DNA of 43,877 nt from CAYXVF01 sp964468125 (GTDB taxonomy: Bacteria > Myxococcota > XYA12-FULL-58-9 > CAYXVF01): NCBI GenBank assembly GCA_964468125.1, contig CAYXVF010000050.1, positions 1-43,877 of the forward strand. Direction: 5' to 3'. Shown piece after piece: positions 8,656 through 16,984 of the stretch (its first letter is position 1; every line of letters begins with the position of its first letter). The notes beneath the pieces were generated by a model that had not been told where the DNA came from, ran no database searches, and saw nothing but the letters and a program-made list of their open reading frames with translations. The position numbers were made by a program, and so were the translations under genes.

Positions 8656-9279
8656 ATGGTCAATTGGCCCCGCGCCCGCATTACGGAGCTCAAGCGCTGG
8701 CTCGGTGCCGAGCAGCTCATCTACGCCCCGGCGCAGCCGGCAGGCGCATCAGAGGACGCGAGCGCCTTTTCCACTTGGGCGGCGGGCGTCTTCGATTCGG
8801 TCCTCTGGGTCGGTGGTCCAGGGAATTGGACTGTGGAAGACAGCGTCCTCGAAGTGGTGACACAGCTTCCCATTCCCGCGCGGCCAGCACTGCTCTGTAT
8901 CGAGGCTTGCCCGGAGCTCTTGGACCAGCTGCAGCACTGCCGGAAGGCAAAGACGCCCATGGCCGTGCTCGTCGCCGGTGCGTCGCTCGTTCTGTCACCG
9001 CCGCCAGAGCCTGCTCAGCTCGAAGAATGGCCCACGATGGGCGATGTGGTGGACGCTGCCCGCTTCGGCGATCAGGAGCGCTACCTCGCCGTGTGGGAGG
9101 ATGTGCTCTACTCCGTCCCGCGCGCCCAGGCGCTCGCCTTCGCGGGCTCGCTGCAACACGAGGCGGGTCGGGCGGCCATGGTGCGCACCCGAGATTCGTT
9201 TGTGGCGGACGCGCGCGCGGCGACACAGACCCTGGCGACCCTTGGCCGTACCCTCTGGTCCCGGGCTCGACAGCGCTAG
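8656..9279 (+). CDS. Unknown cytoplasmic protein leading the polysaccharide block
   Basis: 207 aa, start ATG 8656 preceded at 9 bp by TAGACT. No membrane segment or signal peptide. It has alternating strand and helix segments (VLWVGGPGNW, PALLCIEACPELL, TPMAVLVAGASLVL), which suggest a Rossmann-like or P-loop-free alpha/beta fold, then an Ala/Arg-rich helical C-terminus. No family is recognised. It ends 34 bp before the GDP-mannose dehydratase gene on the same strand, so it may be the first gene of that transcription unit. Confidence 0.7.
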   Translation: MVNWPRARITELKRWLGAEQLIYAPAQPAGASEDASAFSTWAAGVFDSVLWVGGPGNWTVEDSVLEVVTQLPIPARPALLCIEACPELLDQLQHCRKAKTPMAVLVAGASLVLSPPPEPAQLEEWPTMGDVVDAARFGDQERYLAVWEDVLYSVPRAQALAFAGSLQHEAGRAAMVRTRDSFVADARAATQTLATLGRTLWSRARQR

Positions 9280-9313
9280 CCTGCCAGGACCCATTGCGCT
9301 ATCAGGCGCGGTC

Positions 9314-10342
9314 ATGACTGAGAAAACCGCGCTGATCACCGGTGTCACCGGACAGGACGGCAGCTACCTCGCCGAGCTCCTGCTCAAAAAAGGCTACAAG
9401 GTCTACGGCATGATCCGGCGCGCCTCGACCTTCAACACGAGCCGCATCGATCACATCTACCAGGACCCGCACGAAAACCCGCCCATGCGCCTGGTCTACG
9501 GTGATCTCAACGACGCATCGAGCCTGAATCAGATCTTGCGTCAGGTGCAGCCGGACGAGATCTACAACCTCGGCGCCCAATCTCACGTGCGCGTTTCCTT
9601 CGACATTCCCGAGTACACCGCCGACGTGACGGGCATGGGCACGATGCGTTTGCTCGAAGCGATCCGCGAGCTGGGCCTGAAGCCGCGTTTTTACCAAGCG
9701 TCGAGCTCCGAGCTCTACGGCAAGGTCGTGGAGGTGCCACAAAAGGAGACCACGCCGTTCTACCCGCGCAGCCCCTACGCCTGCGCCAAGGCCTTTGCGT
9801 TTTACACGGTGGTCAACTACCGGGAAGCCTACGGTCTGTTCGCCTGCAACGGCATTCTCTTCAATCACGAGAGTGAGCGCCGCGGCGAAACCTTCGTGTC
9901 GCGCAAAGTGACCCGCGCGGTCGCGCACATCAAATACGGACTGCAGCAGAAGCTCTACATGGGCAACCTCGACGCCCAACGGGACTGGGGCTACGCCCCG
10001 GATTATGTCGAGGCCATGTGGCGCATGCTGCAGCAGGACACACCGGACGACTACGTCGTCGCCACCGGAGAGATGCACAGCGTGCGCGAGCTCGTCGAGC
10101 TGGCCTTCGATCACGCGGGACTCGATTGGCAGAAACACGTTGAAATCGATCCGAAGTATTTTCGTCCAACGGAAGTGGACCAACTCCTCGGCGACCCCAC
10201 CAAGGCGCGTACGCAGCTCGGTTGGAAGCCGCAGGTCACTTTCGAGGACATGGTGCGCCGCATGGTCGATCACGACATCGAGGTGGTGCGACGCCAGGTG
10301 GAAGGTCATCGCCCCGTCGTCAACGAGCGACGCAACGACTAG
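9314..10342 (+). CDS. gmd: GDP-mannose 4,6-dehydratase
   Basis: 342 aa. Converts GDP-D-mannose to GDP-4-keto-6-deoxy-D-mannose, the precursor of GDP-fucose, GDP-rhamnose and related sugars, using bound NADP. ATG 9314 is chosen because it directly precedes the nucleotide-binding motif TGVTGQDGSYLAELLL; the frame is open upstream, but that region is the 3' part of the previous gene. Family hallmarks seen: GDLND, NLGAQSHV, SSSELYG, the YxxxK dyad in SPYACAKAFA, NHESERRGETFVSRKVTRA, and the C-terminal RPTEVDQLLGDPTKA. The length is normal. No reductase that would finish fucose or rhamnose is present in this window. It is followed after 29 bp by ugd. Confidence 0.97.
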   Translation: MTEKTALITGVTGQDGSYLAELLLKKGYKVYGMIRRASTFNTSRIDHIYQDPHENPPMRLVYGDLNDASSLNQILRQVQPDEIYNLGAQSHVRVSFDIPEYTADVTGMGTMRLLEAIRELGLKPRFYQASSSELYGKVVEVPQKETTPFYPRSPYACAKAFAFYTVVNYREAYGLFACNGILFNHESERRGETFVSRKVTRAVAHIKYGLQQKLYMGNLDAQRDWGYAPDYVEAMWRMLQQDTPDDYVVATGEMHSVRELVELAFDHAGLDWQKHVEIDPKYFRPTEVDQLLGDPTKARTQLGWKPQVTFEDMVRRMVDHDIEVVRRQVEGHRPVVNERRND

Positions 10343-10371
10343 AGGCCCGCACCGGGCCCGCTGGAGAAGAC

Positions 10372-11703
10372 ATGAAGCTCACCGTAGTTGGAACGGGTTA
10401 TGTGGGATTGGTCACCGGCACCTGTCTTTCGGACATGGGCCATCACGTGATCTGCCACGACGTCGACGAAAAGAAGATCGCGCAGCTCCGCGACGAGAAG
10501 AAGATCCCGATCTACGAGCCCGGCCTCGAGGAGCTCGTGGTGCGCAACGCGAAGGCCGGACGCCTCGAGTTCACCACCGACTTCGCCCACGCGACGCGCG
10601 ACGCGGAGGTGGTCTTCATCGCGGTGGGAACACCGCCGCGAGAAGACGGCGCGGCGGATCTGAAACACGTGCTCGCCGTGGCGGAGAACATCGCGAATCA
10701 CCTCGCCGCCTCGCAACACGTCACCGTCGTCGTCAAATCGACGGTGCCCGTGGGCACCTGCGACAAGGTGCGCGAGTTGATCAACGAGACGCTCGAGAAA
10801 AATGGCGTCGATGCGAGCTTTGATGTGGTCTCGAACCCGGAGTTCCTAAAAGAGGGTATGGCGGTCGAAGACTTCATGCGCCCGGACCGAATCGTGGTGG
10901 GAGTGGAGAGTGAGCGGGCCGCGGAGGTGATGCAGAAGATCTACCTCGACTTTACGCGCAATGGTCACCCGCTCCTGATGATGGATGTCCGCTCGAGCGA
11001 GATGACGAAATACGCTTCTAATGTGATGCTGGCGGCTCGGATCTCCCTCGTCAATGAGTTCGCTGCGATCTGCGAGAGGGTGGGAGCGGACATTCTCTCC
11101 GTGCGCAAGGGCATGGGGACGGATAGTCGCATCGGCATGTCTTTCCTCTACGCTGGAGTGGGCTACGGCGGCTCCTGTTTTCCGAAAGACGTGAAGGCCC
11201 TGGCTCAGCTCGCTCGCGAAACCGAGGTGCCCGCCACGATTCTCGACGCTGTGGAAGAGGTCAATCACCGGCAGAAGCGCCTGCTCGCAAAGAAGATCGT
11301 CGAGCACTTCGGTGGCGACCTGAAGGGCAAACGCATCGCCCTCTGGGGTATCGCCTTCAAGCCGAAGACCGACGACATTCGCGAGGCACCGGCGCTCACA
11401 ATCGCCCAAGCGCTCAAAGATGATGGGGCCGAGGTCATCGCCTTCGATCCAGAAGCGATGAACAACGCTCGCGACTACTATGGCGAATTGATGGAGCTCG
11501 CCTCCGACATGTACGCTGCGGCCGAGGGCGCGGACGCTCTGGCACTGGTGACCGAATGGGGTGAGTTCCGCAACCCGGACTTCGATCGCCTGAAGGGATT
11601 GATGAACGCGCCAGTGGTATTCGACGGCCGCAACCAGTACGATCCCGCCGAGCTTCGTGAGATGGGCTTCACCTACTACGGCATCGGTCGCCCGCGCGCT
11701 TGA
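10372..11703 (+). CDS. ugd: UDP-glucose 6-dehydrogenase
   Basis: 443 aa. Oxidises UDP-glucose to UDP-glucuronate with two NAD. ATG 10372 has GGAGAAG 5-11 bp upstream and starts the Rossmann motif VVGTGYVGLVTG. Further signatures are VAVGTPPREDG, VKSTVPVGT, NPEFLKEGMAV and the catalytic cysteine Cys269 in GYGGSCFPKDV; the C-terminal domain has GIAFKPKTDDIREAPA. The length is standard. Gene context (decarboxylase directly downstream, 29 bp) indicates that at least part of its product becomes UDP-xylose; UDP-GlcA could also feed the double glycosyltransferase at 24070-26136. Confidence 0.97.
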   Translation: MKLTVVGTGYVGLVTGTCLSDMGHHVICHDVDEKKIAQLRDEKKIPIYEPGLEELVVRNAKAGRLEFTTDFAHATRDAEVVFIAVGTPPREDGAADLKHVLAVAENIANHLAASQHVTVVVKSTVPVGTCDKVRELINETLEKNGVDASFDVVSNPEFLKEGMAVEDFMRPDRIVVGVESERAAEVMQKIYLDFTRNGHPLLMMDVRSSEMTKYASNVMLAARISLVNEFAAICERVGADILSVRKGMGTDSRIGMSFLYAGVGYGGSCFPKDVKALAQLARETEVPATILDAVEEVNHRQKRLLAKKIVEHFGGDLKGKRIALWGIAFKPKTDDIREAPALTIAQALKDDGAEVIAFDPEAMNNARDYYGELMELASDMYAAAEGADALALVTEWGEFRNPDFDRLKGLMNAPVVFDGRNQYDPAELREMGFTYYGIGRPRA

Positions 11704-11732
11704 AGGGCGCGACGGTCGCCGCGCGAGGAAAC

Positions 11733-12665
11733 ATGAGCCATCGCATCTTGGTGACCGGCGGAGCCGGATTCATCGGGTCCCACCTCTGTACCCGCCTCGT
11801 GGAGGAGGGGCACGAGGTCGTCTGCCTCGACAACTTTTTCACCGGGCGGAAACGGAATGTCGTCCATCTGATGGACTACAAGAGCTTCGAGCTCGTCCGC
11901 CACGACATCGTCGAGCCCTACCTGATCGAGGTCGATCGCATCTACAATCTCGCCTGCCCCGCCTCGCCGGTACACTATCAGCACAACCCCGTGAAGACGG
12001 TGAAGACCAACGTCCTCGGCGCCCTTCACACCCTCGGCATCGCAAAACGCGTGGGGGCTCGCATTCTTCAGGCCTCAACGAGCGAAGTCTACGGCGACCC
12101 GGAGGTGCACCCACAGCCCGAGTCCTACTGGGGCAACGTGAACTGCACGGGCATTCGCTCGTGCTACGACGAGGGCAAACGCCTCGCCGAAACTCTGTTC
12201 TACGACTACCAACGAGACAACGGCGTCGACGTTCGCGTCGCGCGTATTTTCAATACCTATGGCCCCCGCATGCTGCCGGACGACGGCCGGGTGGTGAGCA
12301 ACTTCTGTGTGCAAGCCATCCAGGGTCATCCCCTGACCCTCTATGGCGACGGCTCGCAGACCCGCTCTTTCTGCTATGTCGACGACCTGGTGGAGGGACT
12401 GATTCGCTTGATGGAGTCGGAGGTGAGCGAACCGGTCAATCTCGGCAACCCGGACGAGTTCACGATTCTCGAGCTGGCGGAGCAGGTGGCCAAGCTGTCT
12501 CAGAGCGCCACGCTCGAGGAGCGCCCGCTCCCCGCCGACGACCCGAAACGGCGCCAGCCGGACATCACCCGGGCCCGGGAGCTCCTGGGCTGGGAGCCCA
12601 AAATCCCCCTCGAAGAGGGGCTTCCGAAGACTTACGCTTACTTCCAGGAGCTTCTTCGCCGCTAA
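11733..12665 (+). CDS. UDP-glucuronate decarboxylase (UDP-xylose synthase)
   Basis: 310 aa. Decarboxylates UDP-glucuronate to UDP-xylose. ATG 11733 (GAGGAAAC upstream) begins MSHRILVTGGAGFIGSHL, the NAD-binding motif; a TTG 33 bp upstream overlapping ugd is less likely. Signatures: HDIVEPYLIEVDRIYNLACP, STSEVYGDPEVHPQPESYWG and the active-site Tyr145/Lys149 pair in RSCYDEGKRLAE, which is diagnostic of the UXS group among extended short-chain dehydrogenases; then IFNTYGPRM. The order ugd then UXS, with 29 bp between, makes a compact two-step route to UDP-xylose. Confidence 0.95.
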   Translation: MSHRILVTGGAGFIGSHLCTRLVEEGHEVVCLDNFFTGRKRNVVHLMDYKSFELVRHDIVEPYLIEVDRIYNLACPASPVHYQHNPVKTVKTNVLGALHTLGIAKRVGARILQASTSEVYGDPEVHPQPESYWGNVNCTGIRSCYDEGKRLAETLFYDYQRDNGVDVRVARIFNTYGPRMLPDDGRVVSNFCVQAIQGHPLTLYGDGSQTRSFCYVDDLVEGLIRLMESEVSEPVNLGNPDEFTILELAEQVAKLSQSATLEERPLPADDPKRRQPDITRARELLGWEPKIPLEEGLPKTYAYFQELLRR

Positions 12666-12683
12666 CCGGTTAGGATCCAGCAC

Positions 12684-15011
12684 GTGCAGATCGCGCCCTC
12701 ACAGCCGCCGCCGCCAGCGAACAACGACTTCGTCATGGAGACCGAGGGCGGACTGGACCTGCGCCAGGTGCTCCAGCTGGTGCTCCGTCGCAAGTGGGTC
12801 ATCATCGGCACGGTGGTAGCGGCGGTCCTCGTCGGCGCGTTGATCACGGTGCGCTCGCCGAAGATCTACCAGGCCTCCTCTAAGGTCCTGATCGAGCTCA
12901 CCACCCCGCGCTACCTCGACAAGGAAATCGGCGAGGTCTACGACCCGGGCGCCTACGGCTACCTGGGGCTGCAGCAGTACTACAAGACCCAGTTCGACAT
13001 CATCAAAGGCCAACCGGTGGCCGAGCGGGTGGTAGCCATGCTCGGCATCGACGGCGATGCGCTCGCCGAAGCGCTGCGTGCGGAAGGGGCCGCCTCCGTT
13101 GAGGACGAAGTCGCCCTCGATCCACTCGCTGGCGTCGATCCCGCCTTGCGCAGCAAGATCGAGCTCATCGGCCTCGATGGTCTCTCCACGCGCGAGGAAA
13201 TCACCGAAGCGCTCGAAGATTTCGATGCCCTGGAGTTCGCCCAGTCGAAGGTCACCGTCTCCTCGGCGGAAGACAGCCGCATCGTGAAGATCCAGGTGAC
13301 GGACACGGACCCGGAGCGCGCCGCGCTCTTCGCAAACACGATCACCGACGCCTACGCCGAGTACAATCTCGACCTCCGCACCAGCGCCGCCCGCTCGGCG
13401 GTAGACTGGCTGTCGGGGCAGCTCTCGGACCTCAAGCGCAAGCTCGAAGACTCGGAGCTCGCGCTCTACGAGTTCAAGAAGGAGAACAACATCATTTCGG
13501 TCTCGCTCGAGGACCGCCAGTCGATGATCTCCCAGACCATGAGCGAGCTGAACACGCGCCTGAGTGAGACCCAAGCGCGTCGGATCGAGCTCGAGGCGCT
13601 GCGTGACCAAGCGCGGCGCGCACGCACGGACGGCCTCAGCCCCGAGAGCCTCGAGACCATCGCGACGAGCACGGTGATTCAGAACCTCAAGCAGAGCATC
13701 TCGCAGCTCAAGCAGGAGCAGGCGGAGCTGACCTCGCGCTACACCGGCAAGCACCCGCGCCTGGTCGAGGTAGGCGAAAAGGTCAACGCTCTAGAGAGCG
13801 AGCTCGAAGAGGAGATCAACAACCTCCTCACCGCTACGGTGGAGCGCTACAAGGCCGCGCAGGACACGGAGGCGCGGCTGCGTGCGGCCATCGAGCAGAC
13901 CAAGGCGGAGGCGCTCGAGGTCAACAAGAAGGAGATCGACTACACCCGGCTGCAGCGAGAGGCCAAGAACTACGCGTCGCTCTACGACCTGGTTCTCAAA
14001 CGCCAAAAGGAGACCGACCTCACGACGCTTCTGAACGTCAACAACGTGCGCAAATTTGAGGCGGCCAAGCCCCCCAAGGCACCGATCAAGCCGCGGCCGG
14101 TAATGAACATGCTCGTATCGCTCGTGCTGGGGACACTGGGCGGCATCGGCCTCGCCTTCCTCGTGGACATGTTCGACAACACGGTGAAGTCGCAGAAGCA
14201 GGTGGAGGAGACGGTGGGGATCCCGTTCCTGGGGATTGTACCGATGATCAAAATCGGTCGCGGCCCCCGAAACCCAAACGAGACCTCGGAGCGCGACCAC
14301 TACATCCTGCAGAATCCGCGCTCGGCCGTCGCGGAGTGCTCCCGTACCATCCGTACGAACCTGATGTTCATGTCGCCGGACACACCCGCACGCTTTTTGG
14401 TGATCACGAGCTCATCGCCGCGAGAAGGCAAGAGCACGACCGCCATCAACCTCGCGATTGTGCACGCGCAGTCCGGGAAGCGGACTCTGATTGTCGACAC
14501 GGACATGCGCAGGCCGCGCCTCCACAAGAGTTTTGGCGTCGCCAACGATGTCGGTATCTCGAGCTACATCGTGGGGGAGGCGAGCCTGGACAGGGCGATT
14601 CAGAAGAGCGCAGTCGAGGGGCTCGACCTGATGACCTGCGGCCCCATCCCGCCGAACCCGGCGGAGCTGCTCCACACGGAGGCGTTTGAGCGATTGCTCG
14701 ATGAGCTGCGCGAGCGCTACGACCGGGTGATCTTCGACTCTCCTCCGGTCACCGCGGTCACGGACTCGCTCGTGCTCGCCTCGATGATGGACGGGGTCGT
14801 GTTGGTGATCCACGCCAACATCACGACGATTCACGCGGCGCAGCTGGCGCGACGCCGGATCGAGGACGTGGGCGGTCGGATCTTCGGCGCGGTCCTGAAC
14901 GACGTGGATCTCGATGATCGCCGCACCAGCGAGTACTACCAGCAGTACTACTACTACTACCGCAGCCCCTACGTAGACGAAGAGCAGCTCAAGAAAGAGG
15001 CGCGGGGCTGA
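12684..15011 (+). CDS. Wzc-type polysaccharide co-polymerase with BY-kinase domain
   Basis: 775 aa. Starts at GTG 12684, 7 bp after TAGGAT (12671-12676); an ATG at 12735 is an alternative. Order of parts: short Pro-rich N-terminus; Wzz domain with membrane helix about residues 35-53; long coiled-coil periplasmic region (about 230-440); second membrane helix about 473-493; cytoplasmic tyrosine kinase with Walker A (SSSPREGKSTTAINLA, about 574), Walker A' (LIVDTDMRRPRLH) and Walker B (DRVIFDSPPV); and a C-terminal tyrosine cluster (EYYQQYYYYYRSPY) for autophosphorylation. Such proteins set chain length and gate export of capsule or exopolysaccharide with a Wza-type channel, which is encoded nearby on the opposite strand. 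Single-chain kinase plus co-polymerase is the Gram-negative arrangement. Confidence 0.95.
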   Translation: MQIAPSQPPPPANNDFVMETEGGLDLRQVLQLVLRRKWVIIGTVVAAVLVGALITVRSPKIYQASSKVLIELTTPRYLDKEIGEVYDPGAYGYLGLQQYYKTQFDIIKGQPVAERVVAMLGIDGDALAEALRAEGAASVEDEVALDPLAGVDPALRSKIELIGLDGLSTREEITEALEDFDALEFAQSKVTVSSAEDSRIVKIQVTDTDPERAALFANTITDAYAEYNLDLRTSAARSAVDWLSGQLSDLKRKLEDSELALYEFKKENNIISVSLEDRQSMISQTMSELNTRLSETQARRIELEALRDQARRARTDGLSPESLETIATSTVIQNLKQSISQLKQEQAELTSRYTGKHPRLVEVGEKVNALESELEEEINNLLTATVERYKAAQDTEARLRAAIEQTKAEALEVNKKEIDYTRLQREAKNYASLYDLVLKRQKETDLTTLLNVNNVRKFEAAKPPKAPIKPRPVMNMLVSLVLGTLGGIGLAFLVDMFDNTVKSQKQVEETVGIPFLGIVPMIKIGRGPRNPNETSERDHYILQNPRSAVAECSRTIRTNLMFMSPDTPARFLVITSSSPREGKSTTAINLAIVHAQSGKRTLIVDTDMRRPRLHKSFGVANDVGISSYIVGEASLDRAIQKSAVEGLDLMTCGPIPPNPAELLHTEAFERLLDELRERYDRVIFDSPPVTAVTDSLVLASMMDGVVLVIHANITTIHAAQLARRRIEDVGGRIFGAVLNDVDLDDRRTSEYYQQYYYYYRSPYVDEEQLKKEARG

Positions 15012-15083
15012 GCGCGCACGTCGATCGCGAGCAAAAGCCCAGCCGTTCGTACTGAGGACCGCAATCGGCGGTGTCTCGAAGGA

Positions 15084-15593
15084 TCAGATCGCTCCGCGAC
15101 GCTCGAGGTACTTGCGAAGCTGGACCGTGAGGTCGATGAGCACACGGTAAGTCCACGCGGCCACGCGCACTCCGACGCCTGCGTTTTGCAGCGAGATGTC
15201 GTTGGCTGGGGCTTCTTCGAGGCGGATCGCTCGGGTCGTGACGGGGGAGCGAAAGGCTTGCGGCCGAGCGCTCGGCTGCGTCGGCTCCTCATTCTCCGGA
15301 AGCATCTTCGGCTCGGGCACGGTGTATTTCTTCACCGCGGCGTCGGGCAGGATCGCCGCCTCATTGCGGACAGGCTCGGCGGTGGCGGGAAACTCCCGGG
15401 TCCCGTCGTCGAACTCGAGCGGGTGGAGGCTCGTGGGCTCTTCGCGCTCGACTTCGGACAACACGCGCTTGAGCTCACGAGCGCTCGGCAGGCTCGACCC
15501 CATGGCGGGATCGGCCAGGAGTGAAGGCAGGCCCACCGGCGCGCCCCCTTTGGTGGTTGGGGTCTGGTCCCGTTTTGACTTCGGTGATGACAT
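15084..15593 (-). CDS. Unknown polar protein, last gene of the facing block
   Basis: 169 aa. Pro/Glu/Arg-rich and mostly disordered in appearance (PTTKGGAPVG, SEVEREEPTSLHP, PENEEPTQPSARPQ), with a more ordered hydrophobic-basic C-terminus (VAAWTYRVLIDLTVQLRKYL). No signal peptide. The frame on the opposite strand is also open but its protein is Ser/Arg-rich, as shadow frames usually are. The gene converges with the Wzc gene (72 bp between stops). Function unknown; position suggests cotranscription with the genes upstream. Confidence 0.55.
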   Translation of the reverse strand: MSSPKSKRDQTPTTKGGAPVGLPSLLADPAMGSSLPSARELKRVLSEVEREEPTSLHPLEFDDGTREFPATAEPVRNEAAILPDAAVKKYTVPEPKMLPENEEPTQPSARPQAFRSPVTTRAIRLEEAPANDISLQNAGVGVRVAAWTYRVLIDLTVQLRKYLERRGAI

Positions 15594-15659
15594 GGCGGCT
15601 CGCTCTAACCTACTCAGCGCGGTCTCAAATCGGCTAGCCGGAAATGCAAAATCTGTACA

Positions 15660-16121
15660 CTATTCGTCGTCGAGACGTCGGCGTCGCCTGCGGCGTCGGA
15701 TCTCGTTTTCGACGTTCTCGAGCTCGAACTCGCTGGTCTCGATCACCAACGGTTTGTGCGTCGGATCGTTGGCGTAGGGATGGTCTCGGCCCTTCTCAAA
15801 TTTCCCATCCCCGCTGTAGCGCACGGGCATGCTGTAAACCCCGGCGCCGCCATAGCGAGCGATCGGCATGCGATTCGCGTTGTGCTTCGGCTCGGGCGCT
15901 TCTTCCCGAAGTGTGAACTGGCGTTTTTTGCACTGCGGCAGCGGCGATGAGGGTTTCTCCGCAACCTCTTCGGTGATCTTTGCGAGGTCAGGGATGGTTT
16001 CGGTTTGCAGACTGACCGACGCTTCGTCGGTCTCGGTGGCCGGGCGCTTGATCCTGCCGATCTCGCCGGTCATCTCCTGGAGGGTCTCCAGGTCCAAAAT
16101 CATCAGGTCGTTGACGCCCAT
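15660..16121 (-). CDS. Unknown protein with Arg-rich tail
   Basis: 153 aa from ATG 16121, chosen because AAGAGGC is immediately upstream; the open frame extends 51 codons further, but that part is Ser/Arg-rich and lacks a ribosome site. The protein is acidic and polar, with one run of eight arginines before a terminal LDDE. It contains GAGVYSMPVRYSGDGKFEKG, which looks like a short beta segment. No membrane helix, no known domain. It sits between two other unknown genes in the minus-strand polysaccharide block. Confidence 0.55.
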   Translation of the reverse strand: MGVNDLMILDLETLQEMTGEIGRIKRPATETDEASVSLQTETIPDLAKITEEVAEKPSSPLPQCKKRQFTLREEAPEPKHNANRMPIARYGGAGVYSMPVRYSGDGKFEKGRDHPYANDPTHKPLVIETSEFELENVENEIRRRRRRRRLDDE

Positions 16122-16209
16122 GCCTCTTGCTGGAGCCGCAGATGAGGGACTCCACTCCCATCTTCCGAGTGTAGGTGAGTGGGGTGTGAGCTGCCAAGAG
16201 AAAGACGTT

Positions 16210-16827
16210 CTATTTCGCTGAGCGCTGCGAGGGCTGCAACGTGAGCTCGAGCTCGAGAGGGGTAGGATTTGCACTCACCGTCACCTGACGAATCGCGTCC
16301 AGAACCGGAGCCCGGCCCGCATCGTCCGATGCGAGTGCCGCAAAGAGCCCTTCTTCATCCACGACCGCATGTACGGAGAGCGCATCGACGCCGCCGGCGC
16401 CGTCCAGGGCCGGGCCCAGCGCATCCACCACTTCTTGAAGCCGCGCCAGGTCGCTCGACTCGGTCACGGCGACGAGAAGGCTCGAGCCGGCGCGCGCGTA
16501 CGCCACCTCGGTGCGCGCCTTCTCCGGGTTCAGGGAACGGCCGAGCGCGGCCATCGATTCGCCGGCGGTCTCGAGGCCCACGGACATCCAGCGCACGGCC
16601 AGTTCCGGAGCCACGATCATCGCCACCGCCGCGCCGCCACTCAGAAGCACGAAGAGCATGGCCAGGGTCATGAGGAGCGAACCACGGGAGGACTCGCCCC
16701 CCGCGGTTCGATGTCCCCGTTCTCCCTTGGCTGCCCTCGATGCCGGCCGGCGCCGCGACGCGGACGCGCAGAACACCGCCTCTTGCAGATTCAGCGACGT
16801 GGATTCGCAGTCGGACGCAAACGGCAT
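16210..16827 (-). CDS. Unknown membrane-anchored protein
   Basis: 205 aa from ATG 16827. A basic cytoplasmic N-terminus of ~50 residues (ASRRRPASRAAKGERGHR) precedes one strong membrane segment (MTLAMLFVLLSGGAAVAMIV, about 53-72), then a mainly alpha/beta domain that would be periplasmic (LLVAVTESSDLARLQEV, then VDEEGLFAALASDD). No Shine-Dalgarno sequence is seen and a later start at residue 53 is possible. No family recognised. It follows the O-antigen-ligase-like gene after 157 bp. Confidence 0.6.
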   Translation of the reverse strand: MPFASDCESTSLNLQEAVFCASASRRRPASRAAKGERGHRTAGGESSRGSLLMTLAMLFVLLSGGAAVAMIVAPELAVRWMSVGLETAGESMAALGRSLNPEKARTEVAYARAGSSLLVAVTESSDLARLQEVVDALGPALDGAGGVDALSVHAVVDEEGLFAALASDDAGRAPVLDAIRQVTVSANPTPLELELTLQPSQRSAK

Positions 16828-16984
16828 GGCCGGGAGATGAGCAACGCGCGTGCCAATCCGGCTGTGCTTCGCGCCGGGCGGTGAGTGCTAAAAATCGAGG
16901 AAAAATCGCTGGTTGCCCGCGCTCGGAGTCTAGACCGGTGTCGGCGCAGGACGCTGATGTAGACCTCAGTCCCCAATGTGGGTG

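Noticed and set aside
8631..8660. TTGACG at 8634-8639 as a -35 box for the gene at 8656
   Set aside because: A 17-bp spacing would place the -10 inside the start codon; the TAGACT at 8641 is too close to pair with it.
9302..10309. Minus-strand reading frame of 335 codons
   Set aside because: Wholly opposite GDP-mannose dehydratase, which is certain from its motifs.
16151..16182. Hairpin ACTCCACTC/GAGTGGGGT as a terminator
   Set aside because: No T run on either strand and it lies just upstream of a gene start on the minus strand.
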